Positions 28,401-36,869 of a stretch of 64,000 bases of DNA are shown in pieces. The notes under the pieces were generated by a model. The model saw only the letters and a list, made by a program, of their open reading frames with translations. It was not told the origin of the DNA and did not search any database. Source of the stretch: Chitinophagaceae bacterium UBA7600 (lineage in GTDB: Bacteria; Bacteroidota; Bacteroidia; Chitinophagales; Chitinophagaceae); NCBI GenBank assembly GCA_002478885.1, contig DLKC01000073.1, positions 68,922-132,921 of the forward strand, in the 5' to 3' direction. Position 1 is the first letter of the stretch, and every line of letters starts with the position of its first letter. The translations under genes were made by a program, and so were the position numbers.

Positions 28401-30829
28401 TTTGTGCAAGCGGTTAGCGAATACTCATCTGCGCCGATATCAGGCGTTGATGCATTACGGGATTCGCCATCGATATCGTTTGATGTACCCGGAATAGCGA
28501 CCGCATCATTTTCGGAAGAGGCTGCATAGATATCTACATGCAAATCTGTCGAAGACACTGAACCGGCAGGTGTTTTAAGGCCAGGATTGGCATAAACTGA
28601 CTGGGCGTCCTGTCCGGTAGCCGACTGCCATGCTAGAAGGGATGTTTTATCACTTCCTGCATAAATTCCAAGCACGCCTCCTGTACCATCTGCAAAAAAT
28701 TTATTATTACCGGAAACAAGGCCTGAGGGATTGGTGCCGGTTCCCGACAACTGTATTGCATAATACTTTCCTGTGCCAGACCTGGAGTTCTGGAAAATAT
28801 TGTTCTTATAGATCCTGGCCACGCCTGTTGTGAGGCTGCGCAACGCGTAACATTTATTGTTGCCGATAACACCTGTGCCACCAATATAAACTGTATTGAA
28901 ATAAAAATTGTTCGTTCCGCCGGTTTCGTAAATACCGTTGATGATAAGATTATTCGAAAGTGACGTTCCTGAAACATCATAACCAATAGCCACCATATTA
29001 TTCTGGAAGGTCATTTTACCCCCTGCTATATAAATACCCCTTAACTCGGCAAAACTGTTGGTTGACGTATTGACTAAAGTATGGATTATATTATTAGCCA
29101 CGGTGACGGTTGTTGCAGAAGCCGTGCTACCGGTAAGATGCATGGCTGCAACAACTACGCCAGCCAGAGGATCGGATGCACCGATTGCGTAGATAGTGTC
29201 GCTGCTGATGTTTCCGGTAAAGGCAGTTACTGAGGAATTTGCAGCTTGCCTTATACCAACGACTGCCGGTGAGTTGCCGCTGCTGTTTTGTGCATCGGAG
29301 GAAATGTTTGCAATAGTATTCCCGATGATAGAAAAAACAGAAGATGCATCATTTTGAATGGCAACAATTCTTGCAGACACAGACGAAGAAGAGCTGTTAT
29401 TAAAGGACGCAGCCGTTGTTTTGCTGCCGATTACATTATTATTTATGGTGACACTTGCTGCAATATTCATATTTGCCCTGATGCCATATAAATTAAATGT
29501 CGCATTTGCTGACGTGCCTGCATTGATGGACCCGATTGCATTACCAGAGATGTTGGTCGCAGCCGATGCTGATGTATATATACCGCAGGCATCGGTTGCC
29601 AACGCTGCAGACGAATTTATGCTAATGGCATTATTGCCACCTGAGGCGCCGACGGTATTCGCTGTAATATTAACCAGCCCGGCCGCGACCTGAATACCAC
29701 AAAACGGAGCGGCTGATAGTGTTCCTGACAAGCTTCCCGAAAAACTGATAGCGGTAATATTGTTATTTGAAACAAGCGATGCAGTTGTAGCAGCAGAACT
29801 GATATAAATCGGGACAAGCCTTGTGCCGACAGCGCCATTAATGGCTAATATACCTGAAGTGCCAGCATTGCTGTAACCAATGGTGTTACCATCAACAAGG
29901 AAATTATTTCCTGTGGCTGTATTGCTGATGCTGATGAATCGATATTCAGTACCGGCCGTTTGCGTGCGCACATCTGTTTGGAATAGCTTATTGCCTGTTA
30001 TGGCAATATCAGTTGAACCAGCGTTGATGTCGATCATTCGGGATATTGCGGTGGCGCTGAAGCAGTCAAACAAACTACAGTCGGCTATTGTAATACCGCT
30101 ATTGTTAACAGCTGCAGAAGTGGTTGAACCCTTACTTTCAATGAGCCTTACCGGTAGCCCACCGGCAGCAGCACCAATACTACAATTGGTGATTGTATTA
30201 TCATCATTCCCGGTTGTTACACCTGTTGCAAACCAAACATTAGCCCCATCATCACCGGAAGCAATGTTTACTGTTGCAGAACCTAAGATGGCGCAATTGC
30301 TAATGCTGTTGGAAGTGGCATCGCCGATGAATTTTATTGTTGAAGTTCCGGCTGTATTTGCCGAGCTGGCATTTTGAATCGTGAGTGAGTTGCCTGAAGC
30401 ATTAATGCCGTCGATGGTAACATTGTCGGCACCATTCAGAAGAATAAGCGCGGTTGCAATATTGCCTCCAATGGTAATATTTCCAGAAGGGGTAATGGCA
30501 ACTGCCGAATATGATGCACCGCCGTTTCCGCTTTCGTTAAGTACCGCGGTAGTAGTTTCATTTGTATTACCATCTATAAGTATATTGATAAGGCCCGAAT
30601 GAGTTCCGTTATTGATTGCTGCAAATGCATCGCCCAGTGTTGAATAATCCGCGCTGGCTGTACCACCCGTGGCGGTTAAATGAACCGGCAAAAGGTCGTA
30701 TGTTTTATTATTGTTAAAGCGTTTTCCTGCAATGGCCGGCTGAAAAGCGGTGGCAATAAATATAAAGAGCACTACTAGTAGAACTGGAAGTGCATCTCCA
30801 CGGTTTGTTTTTCTTGTAACAGTTTCCAT
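25493..30829 (-). CDS. Large T9SS-exported surface protein with beta-helix and MopE-like repeats
   Basis: 1778 residues. An N-terminal hydrophobic segment (ALPVLLVVLFIFIATAFQPAIA) serves as signal peptide. Residues of about 50-760 are Asn/Gly/Thr-rich beta-helix repeats (GNTI, NNVI, ITGN units). Then come Ig/PKD-like domains, a jelly-roll segment, and three MopE-type 70-residue units ending in DGDGYGN ... STDCNDNN ... EICGNGIDDNCNGQ (about 1240-1440), likely Ca-binding. The C-terminus (KAYPNPAQSISNISFN ... IKLYKEK) is a T9SS type A sorting domain. Probably a cell-surface or secreted adhesin or matrix protein; no catalytic domain recognised. Transcribed alone. Confidence 0.85.
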   Translation of the reverse strand: METVTRKTNRGDALPVLLVVLFIFIATAFQPAIAGKRFNNNKTYDLLPVHLTATGGTASADYSTLGDAFAAINNGTHSGLINILIDGNTNETTTAVLNESGNGGASYSAVAITPSGNITIGGNIATALILLNGADNVTIDGINASGNSLTIQNASSANTAGTSTIKFIGDATSNSISNCAILGSATVNIASGDDGANVWFATGVTTGNDDNTITNCSIGAAAGGLPVRLIESKGSTTSAAVNNSGITIADCSLFDCFSATAISRMIDINAGSTDIAITGNKLFQTDVRTQTAGTEYRFISISNTATGNNFLVDGNTIGYSNAGTSGILAINGAVGTRLVPIYISSAATTASLVSNNNITAISFSGSLSGTLSAAPFCGIQVAAGLVNITANTVGASGGNNAISINSSAALATDACGIYTSASAATNISGNAIGSINAGTSANATFNLYGIRANMNIAASVTINNNVIGSKTTAASFNNSSSSSVSARIVAIQNDASSVFSIIGNTIANISSDAQNSSGNSPAVVGIRQAANSSVTAFTGNISSDTIYAIGASDPLAGVVVAAMHLTGSTASATTVTVANNIIHTLVNTSTNSFAELRGIYIAGGKMTFQNNMVAIGYDVSGTSLSNNLIINGIYETGGTNNFYFNTVYIGGTGVIGNNKCYALRSLTTGVARIYKNNIFQNSRSGTGKYYAIQLSGTGTNPSGLVSGNNKFFADGTGGVLGIYAGSDKTSLLAWQSATGQDAQSVYANPGLKTPAGSVSSTDLHVDIYAASSENDAVAIPGTSNDIDGESRNASTPDIGADEYSLTACTNANAGVVTASVNSLCNSGSANLSASGFSSGASSSYTWEYSSDNFASDVHTLAASSLYYASASSGTISTTTYYRLKVACAATAATGYSNVVPVNVSVINADIIASAVNICAGSNATLTENGGTAVTWSWNNASTDQTINVSPASTTIYSVTATNASGCSAASSVTVVVNALPGSVNASANVSSVCAGNSVNLFGDGNTAGATILSENFNGASNAWIKINNSVGADFANAAWTLRPDGYSYAGTNTTFHSNDNSQFYLSNSDEQGAGISTETILESPSFALTGYTDVNLSYYHHFSWFSAADIARVEISNNSGASWTVLRTWNSDQGTEASFANDVINLNAYKNQLVKIRFRYNSDFGDYWAVDNISVTGTPSANTFAWTSTPAGFTSALQNPINVIPAITTTYKLTVTSGAGCSATASTEVAVNTNITYYQDNDGDGYGNPNVSVITCAGAPSGYVTDNTDCNDNAVLVHPGAIEICGNGIDDNCDGQIDEGCSLFTFFRDQDGDTYGNVADFVTNYTGIAPTGYVTNSTDCNDNNANVNPGAIEICGNGIDDNCNGQVDEGCTVYTFYRDQDGDTYGNVADFVTNYTGIAPTGYVSNSTDCNDNNSNVNPGAVEICGNGIDDNCNGQIDETTLQASSLAGVITCVGGTTTVTVSATGGSGSYTGTGLFTVGAGSYNFTVKDTRNCTAVTSGNIAAGTGTAPARPATISGTTFNLCGGGNFTYSVKDVATATSYTWTVPAGFSVVQNNGRSAIIGVPASFSTAQISVRANNSCGSGTSRNGTLYAVAPNPSSSIKGPTAVTAGQSGVTYSLPAAANITFTWTVPVGSSITSGQGTNRIRVRFGSTSGNVSVVVSNACGVAPTGVLPVTVNAAAFAYKPLKVETDSVPYLKAYPNPAQSISNISFNSPKADVKYELVITDIKGQAVLKRSGITVEGENNLQIDVSKYANAMYIVRLITDADVRTIKLYKEK
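26515..27130 (-). repeat. Three 210-bp tandem repeats within the T9SS gene
   Basis: The string CAGTTATCG recurs at about 26532, 26742 and 26952, exactly 210 bp apart. Each unit encodes 70 residues of the MopE-like motif with EICGNGIDDNC. The two lower-coordinate units are nearly identical at protein level; the third is more diverged. Confidence 0.85.
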
Positions 30830-30916
30830 AAACTTAGTTTTCAGGTTGAGGGCTTTTGTTATAAGGGTAATAATATTTTCGTTCTGGCTTTTTATTTCTG
30901 ATGCAATATGCTACTA

Positions 30917-30974
30917 CAGTACAAGTGAGTGACACAACAGCCGATGCTCAAAGCGATGCAGCAGACAAAAAATC
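30917..30974 (-). repeat. Dispersed repeat, subtype B
   Basis: GTACAAGTGAGTGACACAA (core 30925-30937), CCGATGC, GCAGACAAAAAATC. It abuts the stop of the peroxidase gene. Confidence 0.85.
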
Positions 30975-32318
30975 TTATTGGCAGCCGCGATCAATTTTTG
31001 ATTGGGCGTCGTTATTAGGAATGCAATCTCCAGAAGGCAAAGACGCCGGAGCATATCTTGAAAGATTGGGATCGTACAATGCGTCTTTTACAAACGCCAC
31101 CAGCTTTGCAATTTCATCGTCGTTAAGATTTAAAGGCACAAATTGTTTAGCCAGTTGCGTGGCCGGGACATTTGCATTTTGAGGCACTGCAGTATTGATG
31201 TAACGAATAACCTGTTCAATCGATGTGAAGTTGCCACCGTGGCCGTAAAAGCCCGCATCTTTAAGATTGTATAACTGCGGCACTTTAAATTTATAGAGGT
31301 CCGCAGCCTTGCCTGTAAAGCCACCGCGTCCTTTGCTTTCGGTGTTTCCAGGTGCAATATTAACGGCGCCAAAAACCCCTTGTTGCATGTCGGCCATTCC
31401 CAGTGCAAAAAACTGCACAGTTCCGAGAGACGGCCCATTGTGGCATTTTGCACATTTGGCTTTGCCAAAGAAAAGATTCATACCTGCAACCTGGTCGGCG
31501 GTCATGGCTCTTGGGTCTCCCTGTAAATATTTTTGAAAAGGAGCTTCATTTGGTAAAAGTGTGCGCTGGTAAGCGGCCATTGCAAGCGATACATTTAATG
31601 AGGATACGCGCTGCGCTTCGGGCACATCGGGAAATGCTAGATCAAAAAGGTTTTTATATTCGGGAACTGAGGCAAGCCAAACAGTGTCAGGTGTGAGCCT
31701 GTGCTTTTTAAGGGCCGCGACGCCACCACCTTCAAGCCCCTGCATACCGAGGAAATTATTATTGGTACCGTCTGAGACTTTCCAGTTGGCCTCTGTACCG
31801 AGGTTAACACCGGTGCCTCCCAACGAACCATTCCACAAAATAACTTCTGAATAAGCCGTGTTAAGCACTGTTGGAGTACGTATTGGCTGAACATCCAGAT
31901 TGGCAGTACTATATAAGGGTGAAGGAATTCTCAATTCCCCGGTAACACCGAAGCCGTTTCCTCCTTCACTGATAGCCTGCGACATACCTGATTGAAATCC
32001 AGCTTCCGCATGATGGCAAGTAGCACAGGAGTATGTATGAAGCCCTTGCTGCTGTTTAGGTGTTTGCCCCAATCTTGATTCGTGGAATAGCAATTGCCCA
32101 AGCTGCACTTTCTCGGCAGTAATGGGATTCTTGGGATCTTGAGGAATAGAGGGATAATCATCACTCCGAGGCAGCATCAAAGAGCTCATGTCTCTAGGTG
32201 ACAAAATGCTTGAAACAGCATCGTCGTTTGTTGCAAAATTGGAAGAAACAAGTTCAGTTTTTTGGCAAGAAAGTAAAAACAGAACAGCAATCAGGCTGAT
32301 AGTTGTTAACTTTTTCAT
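30975..32318 (-). CDS. Di-haem cytochrome c peroxidase (CCP/MauG family)
   Basis: Periplasmic enzyme that reduces hydrogen peroxide with electrons from cytochrome c. The N-terminus (MKKLTTISLIAVLFLLSC) has a lipobox, so it is likely lipid-anchored. Two haem c sites are visible: CATCHH (about residue 98-103) and CAKCH (about 291-295). The segment PLYSTANLDVQPIRTPTVLNTAYSE and FKVPQLYNLKDAGFYGHGG are typical of the family. Length 447 is slightly longer than classical CCP. A MauG-like oxidation role cannot be excluded. Stand-alone transcript. Confidence 0.9.
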   Translation of the reverse strand: MKKLTTISLIAVLFLLSCQKTELVSSNFATNDDAVSSILSPRDMSSLMLPRSDDYPSIPQDPKNPITAEKVQLGQLLFHESRLGQTPKQQQGLHTYSCATCHHAEAGFQSGMSQAISEGGNGFGVTGELRIPSPLYSTANLDVQPIRTPTVLNTAYSEVILWNGSLGGTGVNLGTEANWKVSDGTNNNFLGMQGLEGGGVAALKKHRLTPDTVWLASVPEYKNLFDLAFPDVPEAQRVSSLNVSLAMAAYQRTLLPNEAPFQKYLQGDPRAMTADQVAGMNLFFGKAKCAKCHNGPSLGTVQFFALGMADMQQGVFGAVNIAPGNTESKGRGGFTGKAADLYKFKVPQLYNLKDAGFYGHGGNFTSIEQVIRYINTAVPQNANVPATQLAKQFVPLNLNDDEIAKLVAFVKDALYDPNLSRYAPASLPSGDCIPNNDAQSKIDRGCQ

Positions 32319-32701
32319 GGGGTACGTTTTTAGTAAACACAGGGTTAGTGTTACAAAAAGGGTTTAATAAGGGATTATATTAACAACGCGAAAGTATGTA
32401 AAAAAAACGGCAACAAATTGGGTGACAGGATTTTGAAAAGAATTTAATCTAAACTGCCACCAAAAAGCCGTATACAGCATCGATGGTTAAACAACTTTAA
32501 ACAAATTTTAATCACATGAGGGTAAAGAAGGCCCGCTATTTCTCCGGCGGCTCAACTATTGGGATATATGCCATGTTTTCCACCAACCAATTGCTTAGCA
32601 AGTTTTAAGCATAGGAAACCCTTGGCCTGAATGCTGCAGAAATGAATTTTGCTATAGATAATGCAATTATTTTTGTACTCTTTTTATAAAATATTGCCCA
32701 C
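32319..32701. other. Divergent intergenic region, 383 bp
   Basis: Lies between the peroxidase and the CDF transporter. Apart from the promoter at 32648-32675 no ORF, RNA gene or repeat copy is seen. It is one of the few long gaps with no repeat copy. Confidence 0.55.
32648..32675 (+). promoter_or_regulatory. -33/-7 promoter of the CDF transporter
   Basis: TTTG at 32648-32651, a 16-bp gap, then TATTTTTG at 32668-32675. The TTG start is 26 bp further on. Confidence 0.55.
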
Positions 32702-33685
32702 TTGCAAAAAGCAAAACAGAATTACCACATTCAGCAATGGATAACCGTTTTATCGATTGTTCTTTTTATTGCAAAAATAATTGCCTACTACCTTACGCAC
32801 TCGCTGTCCATCCTTAGCGATGCCCTCGAGAGTATTGTGAATGTTATTGCTGGATTTATTGGCCTATATAGTCTTTATATTGCTGCAAAACCGAGAGATA
32901 TTGAACATCCTTACGGCCATGGAAAGGCGGAGTTTATTTCCGCTGCAGCTGAGGGCGCATTAATCATCGCTGCAGGTTTTCTTATACTTTACGAGACGGT
33001 TCAGAATTTTATTCAACAAAGCGAAATTAAACAACTTGACCAGGGGCTTTACGTGGTGGCAGTCACTGCAGTCATAAATTATGCTGCCGGCTATTTTTGT
33101 GTAAGAGTTGGCAAAAAGAACAACTCTCTTGCTCTCCAGGCCAGTGGTAAACATTTGAAAATAGACACGTGGTCAACATTGATAATTATTGGAGCGTTGG
33201 TACTAATGTTGTTCACAGGGCTTGTTTGGCTCGATAAAGCGGTGGCTCTGGCCATGAGTGTGGTAATTATTTACAATGGTTACAAGATTATCAGGAAATC
33301 ATTGGCGGGCATCATGGACGAGGCCGACATGGATTTATTGAAAGATATCGTTGTATTGCTCAACAACAACCGCAAAGAAAACTGGATAGATCTCCACAAT
33401 CTCCGCGTAATCAAATTCGGCCCCGTACTGCACATCGATTGCCATCTTACCGTGCCCTGGTATATGAATGTTCACCAGGCTCATGACGAGATTGATGCAC
33501 TTACCGATCTTATAAAAAATGCGTATGGCGACAGCATCGAATTTTTTGTACATACCGACGGATGCCTCGACTTTTCGTGCAGCATTTGCAGCAAAGAAGA
33601 TTGCCATGTGCGCAAACATCCCTTCGAACAAAAAGTGGAATGGACACTTGATAATATTATCTCCAACCAAAAACACAAGATCTGA
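32702..33685 (+). CDS. Cation diffusion facilitator family transporter
   Basis: Inner-membrane divalent metal/proton antiporter. Six transmembrane helices lie in residues 10-205 with LSDALESIVN (metal site in helix 2), HPYGHGKAEF and the helix 5 region KIDTWSTLIIIG. The cytoplasmic C-terminal domain carries an unusual Cys/His-rich end, FSCSICSKEDCHVRKHPF, which could bind metal. The frame begins at TTG 32702; no ATG precedes the first helix. Metal specificity (Zn, Fe or Mn) cannot be told by eye. Confidence 0.88.
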   Translation: MQKAKQNYHIQQWITVLSIVLFIAKIIAYYLTHSLSILSDALESIVNVIAGFIGLYSLYIAAKPRDIEHPYGHGKAEFISAAAEGALIIAAGFLILYETVQNFIQQSEIKQLDQGLYVVAVTAVINYAAGYFCVRVGKKNNSLALQASGKHLKIDTWSTLIIIGALVLMLFTGLVWLDKAVALAMSVVIIYNGYKIIRKSLAGIMDEADMDLLKDIVVLLNNNRKENWIDLHNLRVIKFGPVLHIDCHLTVPWYMNVHQAHDEIDALTDLIKNAYGDSIEFFVHTDGCLDFSCSICSKEDCHVRKHPFEQKVEWTLDNIISNQKHKI

Positions 33686-33695
33686 TTTTTAATTA

Positions 33696-33778
33696 ACTAT
33701 GGCCCCAACTGCAGCAAGGCTTTCAGCTTTTATTGCGTCGCACCCTTGTACGGCAGAACAACATGGAGCAAAAAAGCC
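33696..33778 (+). repeat. Dispersed repeat, subtype A
   Basis: GGCCCCAACTGCAG, core TTGCGTCGCAC at 33733-33743, CTTGTAC. It follows the CDF gene stop in the usual orientation; GGAGCAAAAAAGCC at the right may be a degenerate inverted end. Confidence 0.8.
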
Positions 33779-33874
33779 GCTTCATACGCGTTGTAAGTGT
33801 CCCTGTTTTATCAACATTTTAAAACAGCACAAATATTCCATCGCAATAACGAAGCGGATATGCCGACAGCCATT

Positions 33875-34591
33875 TTATTTCAGGGTAAACACAACATTTA
33901 CCTCAAATTGCAACTTTATTTTTTTAAAATCAACATTCATCACGGGAGTTGCATCGTTGGCCTCTGCCATTGCCATTTTTACTGCATAGTTTGCGTACGG
34001 AACAGGTCCGATCGTTGTTTCGCCCGGCTCATTAATTGTTACAGCCTCACCAACATGCTCACCTATTGCTCCAGATAAATAGTTAGCTTTTTCTTTTGCA
34101 GCTTTTATAGCCGCGATCTTTAATTCCTTTTTCAGTTCTTCCATTTTACTGTAACCGGTTTTGGCAATAACGAAATTCTGGGTAGCCTCATCATCCATCT
34201 TGTCAACAAGTTCGTCGAGTTTCCCGGTGCTGTTAACTTTTACCCAATATGTTATACCGGCTTTCATATCAGGATTTTGCTTCCTGTTTTTCTTTTGCCA
34301 TAAATAGTTGTCATTGTAGCCGCTATAACTAAGCACCTGCAGATCTTCTTCTTTCAAGCCGATGCTGCCACAGGCCCGGAGAAAATTATTCTTTATCTGG
34401 TCAATATCTATTTTATCGCCATTTTTCTTGTTGTATTCACGAAGGTCAACCTGCACATAAATTTCATCAGGTTGTACTTCTTTAGACGCAGATCCTGATA
34501 CAGAGATCGTTCTGTTCACTGGTTTTAATTCCTGTGCATGCAGTTGCGCGATGAACAATACGCTTGCAAAAACTAAAATTGTCCTTTTCAT
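33875..34591 (-). CDS. SIMPL domain (DUF541) periplasmic protein
   Basis: Start chosen at MKRTILVFASVLFIAQLHAQ, a clear signal peptide; the frame extends 13 codons upstream to 34630. The domain shows RTISVSGSASKEVQPDEIYVQVDLREY and the C-terminal KKIKLQFEVNVVFTL typical of SIMPL/YggE proteins, which protect against stress in some bacteria and bind polymers in others. Length 238 after start correction is normal. Transcribed alone. Confidence 0.85.
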   Translation of the reverse strand: MKRTILVFASVLFIAQLHAQELKPVNRTISVSGSASKEVQPDEIYVQVDLREYNKKNGDKIDIDQIKNNFLRACGSIGLKEEDLQVLSYSGYNDNYLWQKKNRKQNPDMKAGITYWVKVNSTGKLDELVDKMDDEATQNFVIAKTGYSKMEELKKELKIAAIKAAKEKANYLSGAIGEHVGEAVTINEPGETTIGPVPYANYAVKMAMAEANDATPVMNVDFKKIKLQFEVNVVFTLK

Positions 34592-34748
34592 ATCTGTAAA
34601 TTTTTGAAAGGATGGCAGAAATTTTGCCATTACATAAACACCCCTGCTTTGTGGTGTAGCTTAACAAATAGTTAGCAGAACGCGTCTTGAGCTAGTGCTT
34701 TAACCCATACCAGCAACAACACGTTTATCCGCCAACAAATGCCCTGCT

Positions 34749-34803
34749 ATACAAGAGTGCGACGCAACAGGTGACGCCATTAAATACAATTGCCGGTAAC
34801 ACA
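34749..34803 (-). repeat. Dispersed repeat, subtype A
   Basis: TACAAGA, core GTGCGACGCAA at 34757-34767, CAGGTGACGCCA, TTGCCGGTAACA. It lies in a divergent gap, not behind any gene. Confidence 0.82.
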
Positions 34804-34992
34804 GGTGCACTTAATTTTCTTTATTTCCAGGCCTGGAAAATATTTAGTATTCCTCAAGCCTTTCTTTGAAAATTATTAAATAAATCGTTTTCAAAAGCTT
34901 TCGTTTTAGAAACGATTCAACGATCAATCCCATTTACTAAATAAACACGAATATTACAACCCGTTAACTAACGATCGTAAGTAAATGAAGCT

Positions 34993-35000
34993 TATATTTG
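34993..35000 (+). promoter_or_regulatory. Possible -7 element of pckA
   Basis: TATATTTG fits TAnnTTTG, 21 bp before the ATG at 35022. No TTTG is seen at the -33 distance. Confidence 0.4.
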
Positions 35001-35021
35001 TCGCCTCTAAAAAGCTTACAT

Positions 35022-36632
35022 ATGATTTTAGTAAAAACCAATTTTCCTAAGAAGCAATTGCAGCAGTTGGGATTGAATTATGACAATGTTCATTACCAGC
35101 TTAGCCCGAATGTGCTGACCGAACAAACCTTGCTGAGGAAGGAAGGAGTGCTCAACAGCAGCGGTGCACTTTGCATAAACACCGGGGAATTCACCGGCCG
35201 ATGCCCTCAAGACAAATTCACCGTAAGAGACACTATTACCGAAAACAATATCCATTGGAACAATTTCAATCTGCCGATAGACGAGAAATATTTTTTTCAA
35301 CTCAAAGAAAAAATGCTCGGCTATCTTAACTGCAAGAACGATCTGTGGGTCCGTGACTGCTATGCATGCACGGAGCCGGCCTACCGGTTAAACATTCGGG
35401 TGATTAACGAAAACCCATGGAGCAATTTGTTTGCATATAATATGTTCCTGCGACCAAAGGAGGACGATTTGGAAAATTTTGTGCCCGAATGGACCATCCT
35501 GCAGGCGCCGGGCTTTAGTGCAGACCCTTCCACAGACGGAACAAGAGCACACAACTTTGCCATCATTTCATTTACCCATAAAACGATATTGATCGGGGGC
35601 ACCGGTTATACCGGCGAAATGAAGAAGGGTATTTTTACCGTACTCAATTATATTCTGCCGCAAAACAAGCAAGTGTTAAGTATGCATTGCAGTGCCAATG
35701 TTGGAAGAAACGGCGATGTAGCCATCTTCTTCGGCCTTAGCGGTACAGGCAAAACAACCCTTAGCGCAGATCCCCATCGCAAATTGATCGGAGATGACGA
35801 ACATGGTTGGAATAACGATAGTGTTTTTAATTTCGAAGGCGGTTGCTATGCAAAATGCATCGATCTCGACGAAGAAAAAGAGCCTGAAATATTTCACGCG
35901 ATCAGGCCCGGCGCATTAGTAGAAAATGTGATGTTTTTTGACGGAACAGACGAAATTGATTTTGCAGGAAAAAAGATTACGGAAAACACGAGGGTAAGTT
36001 ATCCGCTACACTTTATCGGCAACGCAGTAAAAAATGAACCATGTAAAAACCCAAAAAATATTTTCTTCCTAACCTGCGATGCCTACGGCGTATTACCACC
36101 GATAAGCAAACTTTCAGCAGGCCAGGCAATGTACCAATTTATCAGCGGCTACACCGCAAAAGTTGCAGGAACCGAAGAAGGTGTGAAAGAACCGAAAGCC
36201 ACATTCAGCGCATGTTTCGGCGCCCCTTTCCTTCCTTTACATCCCGGCAAATATGCAGAAATGCTGGGTAAAAAAATAAAAGACCAAAATGTAAAAGTTT
36301 GGATGATCAATACGGGATGGATCGGTGGCGGCTACGGCGTTGGAACCAGGATAAAACTGCGTTTTACCAGATCAATGATTAATGCCGTATTGAATAACCA
36401 ACTCGACCACGTTGAATTTGAAGAACACCCGGTATTTGGCGTTATGGTTCCAAAAACATGCCCGGACGTGCCGGCGGTATTGCTTAAACCTCGGGATACG
36501 TGGACGCGCAAGTCAGATTACGACCAACAGGCAAATATGCTCGCATCGCTCTTTATAAAGAATTTTGAACAATACGCAGAATGTATAAGCCCCGAAATCT
36601 TAGAAGCCGCCCCAAAACCGGGGAGCCTGTAA
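35022..36632 (+). CDS. pckA: Phosphoenolpyruvate carboxykinase (ATP)
   Basis: Converts oxaloacetate and ATP to phosphoenolpyruvate, the first committed step of gluconeogenesis. Diagnostic motifs are GRCPQDKFTVRD, the substrate loop CGAPFLPLHPGKYAEML region and the nucleotide loop GLSGTGKTTLSADP. The frame runs back to a TTG at 34998, but ATG 35022 (536 residues) fits the family length and the -7 box ahead of it. An intrinsic terminator follows at 36677. Single-gene transcript. Confidence 0.95.
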   Translation: MILVKTNFPKKQLQQLGLNYDNVHYQLSPNVLTEQTLLRKEGVLNSSGALCINTGEFTGRCPQDKFTVRDTITENNIHWNNFNLPIDEKYFFQLKEKMLGYLNCKNDLWVRDCYACTEPAYRLNIRVINENPWSNLFAYNMFLRPKEDDLENFVPEWTILQAPGFSADPSTDGTRAHNFAIISFTHKTILIGGTGYTGEMKKGIFTVLNYILPQNKQVLSMHCSANVGRNGDVAIFFGLSGTGKTTLSADPHRKLIGDDEHGWNNDSVFNFEGGCYAKCIDLDEEKEPEIFHAIRPGALVENVMFFDGTDEIDFAGKKITENTRVSYPLHFIGNAVKNEPCKNPKNIFFLTCDAYGVLPPISKLSAGQAMYQFISGYTAKVAGTEEGVKEPKATFSACFGAPFLPLHPGKYAEMLGKKIKDQNVKVWMINTGWIGGGYGVGTRIKLRFTRSMINAVLNNQLDHVEFEEHPVFGVMVPKTCPDVPAVLLKPRDTWTRKSDYDQQANMLASLFIKNFEQYAECISPEILEAAPKPGSL

Positions 36633-36676
36633 CATTTCAACGTTATCACCCGCTGCAAGGCCTCAACAATTGCGAT

Positions 36677-36714
36677 AAAAAAGACTTTCACCGCTAACAG
36701 GGAAGGTCTTTTTA
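36677..36714 (+). terminator. Intrinsic terminator of pckA
   Basis: AAAAAGAC...TTC, loop, GAA...GTCTTTTT, about 45 bp behind the stop codon. Confidence 0.75.
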
Positions 36715-36727
36715 CTTCTTTTATCCT

Positions 36728-36793
36728 TATTTGTTTTACTAGCCAGGCTGCACCGTCAAATGCAGCACCTGTTGCGTCGCACGCTTGTACTCC
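36728..36793 (+). repeat. Dispersed repeat, subtype A
   Basis: TTTGTTTTACTAGCCAGGCT, core TTGCGTCGCAC at 36772-36782, CTTGTAC. It begins 14 bp behind the pckA terminator, in the usual orientation. Confidence 0.85.
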
Positions 36794-36869
36794 TGGTCGC
36801 TATGCAGCTTTTATTGTACAAAAATAAATGTATAAATACTGGTATAAAAATGGCAATCAGAAGAATTTA

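Larger units (their letters stand above)
34592..35021. other. Divergent intergenic region, 430 bp
   Basis: Between the SIMPL gene and pckA. It holds one repeat copy (34749-34803) and, near pckA, a TATATTTG -7-like box; the A/T-rich segment 34800-34990 shows no ORF or RNA gene. Confidence 0.55.

Noticed and set aside
29880..30377. 165-codon frame opposite the T9SS gene
   Set aside because: Antisense shadow of a repetitive coding region; the T9SS reading frame is clearly the real one.
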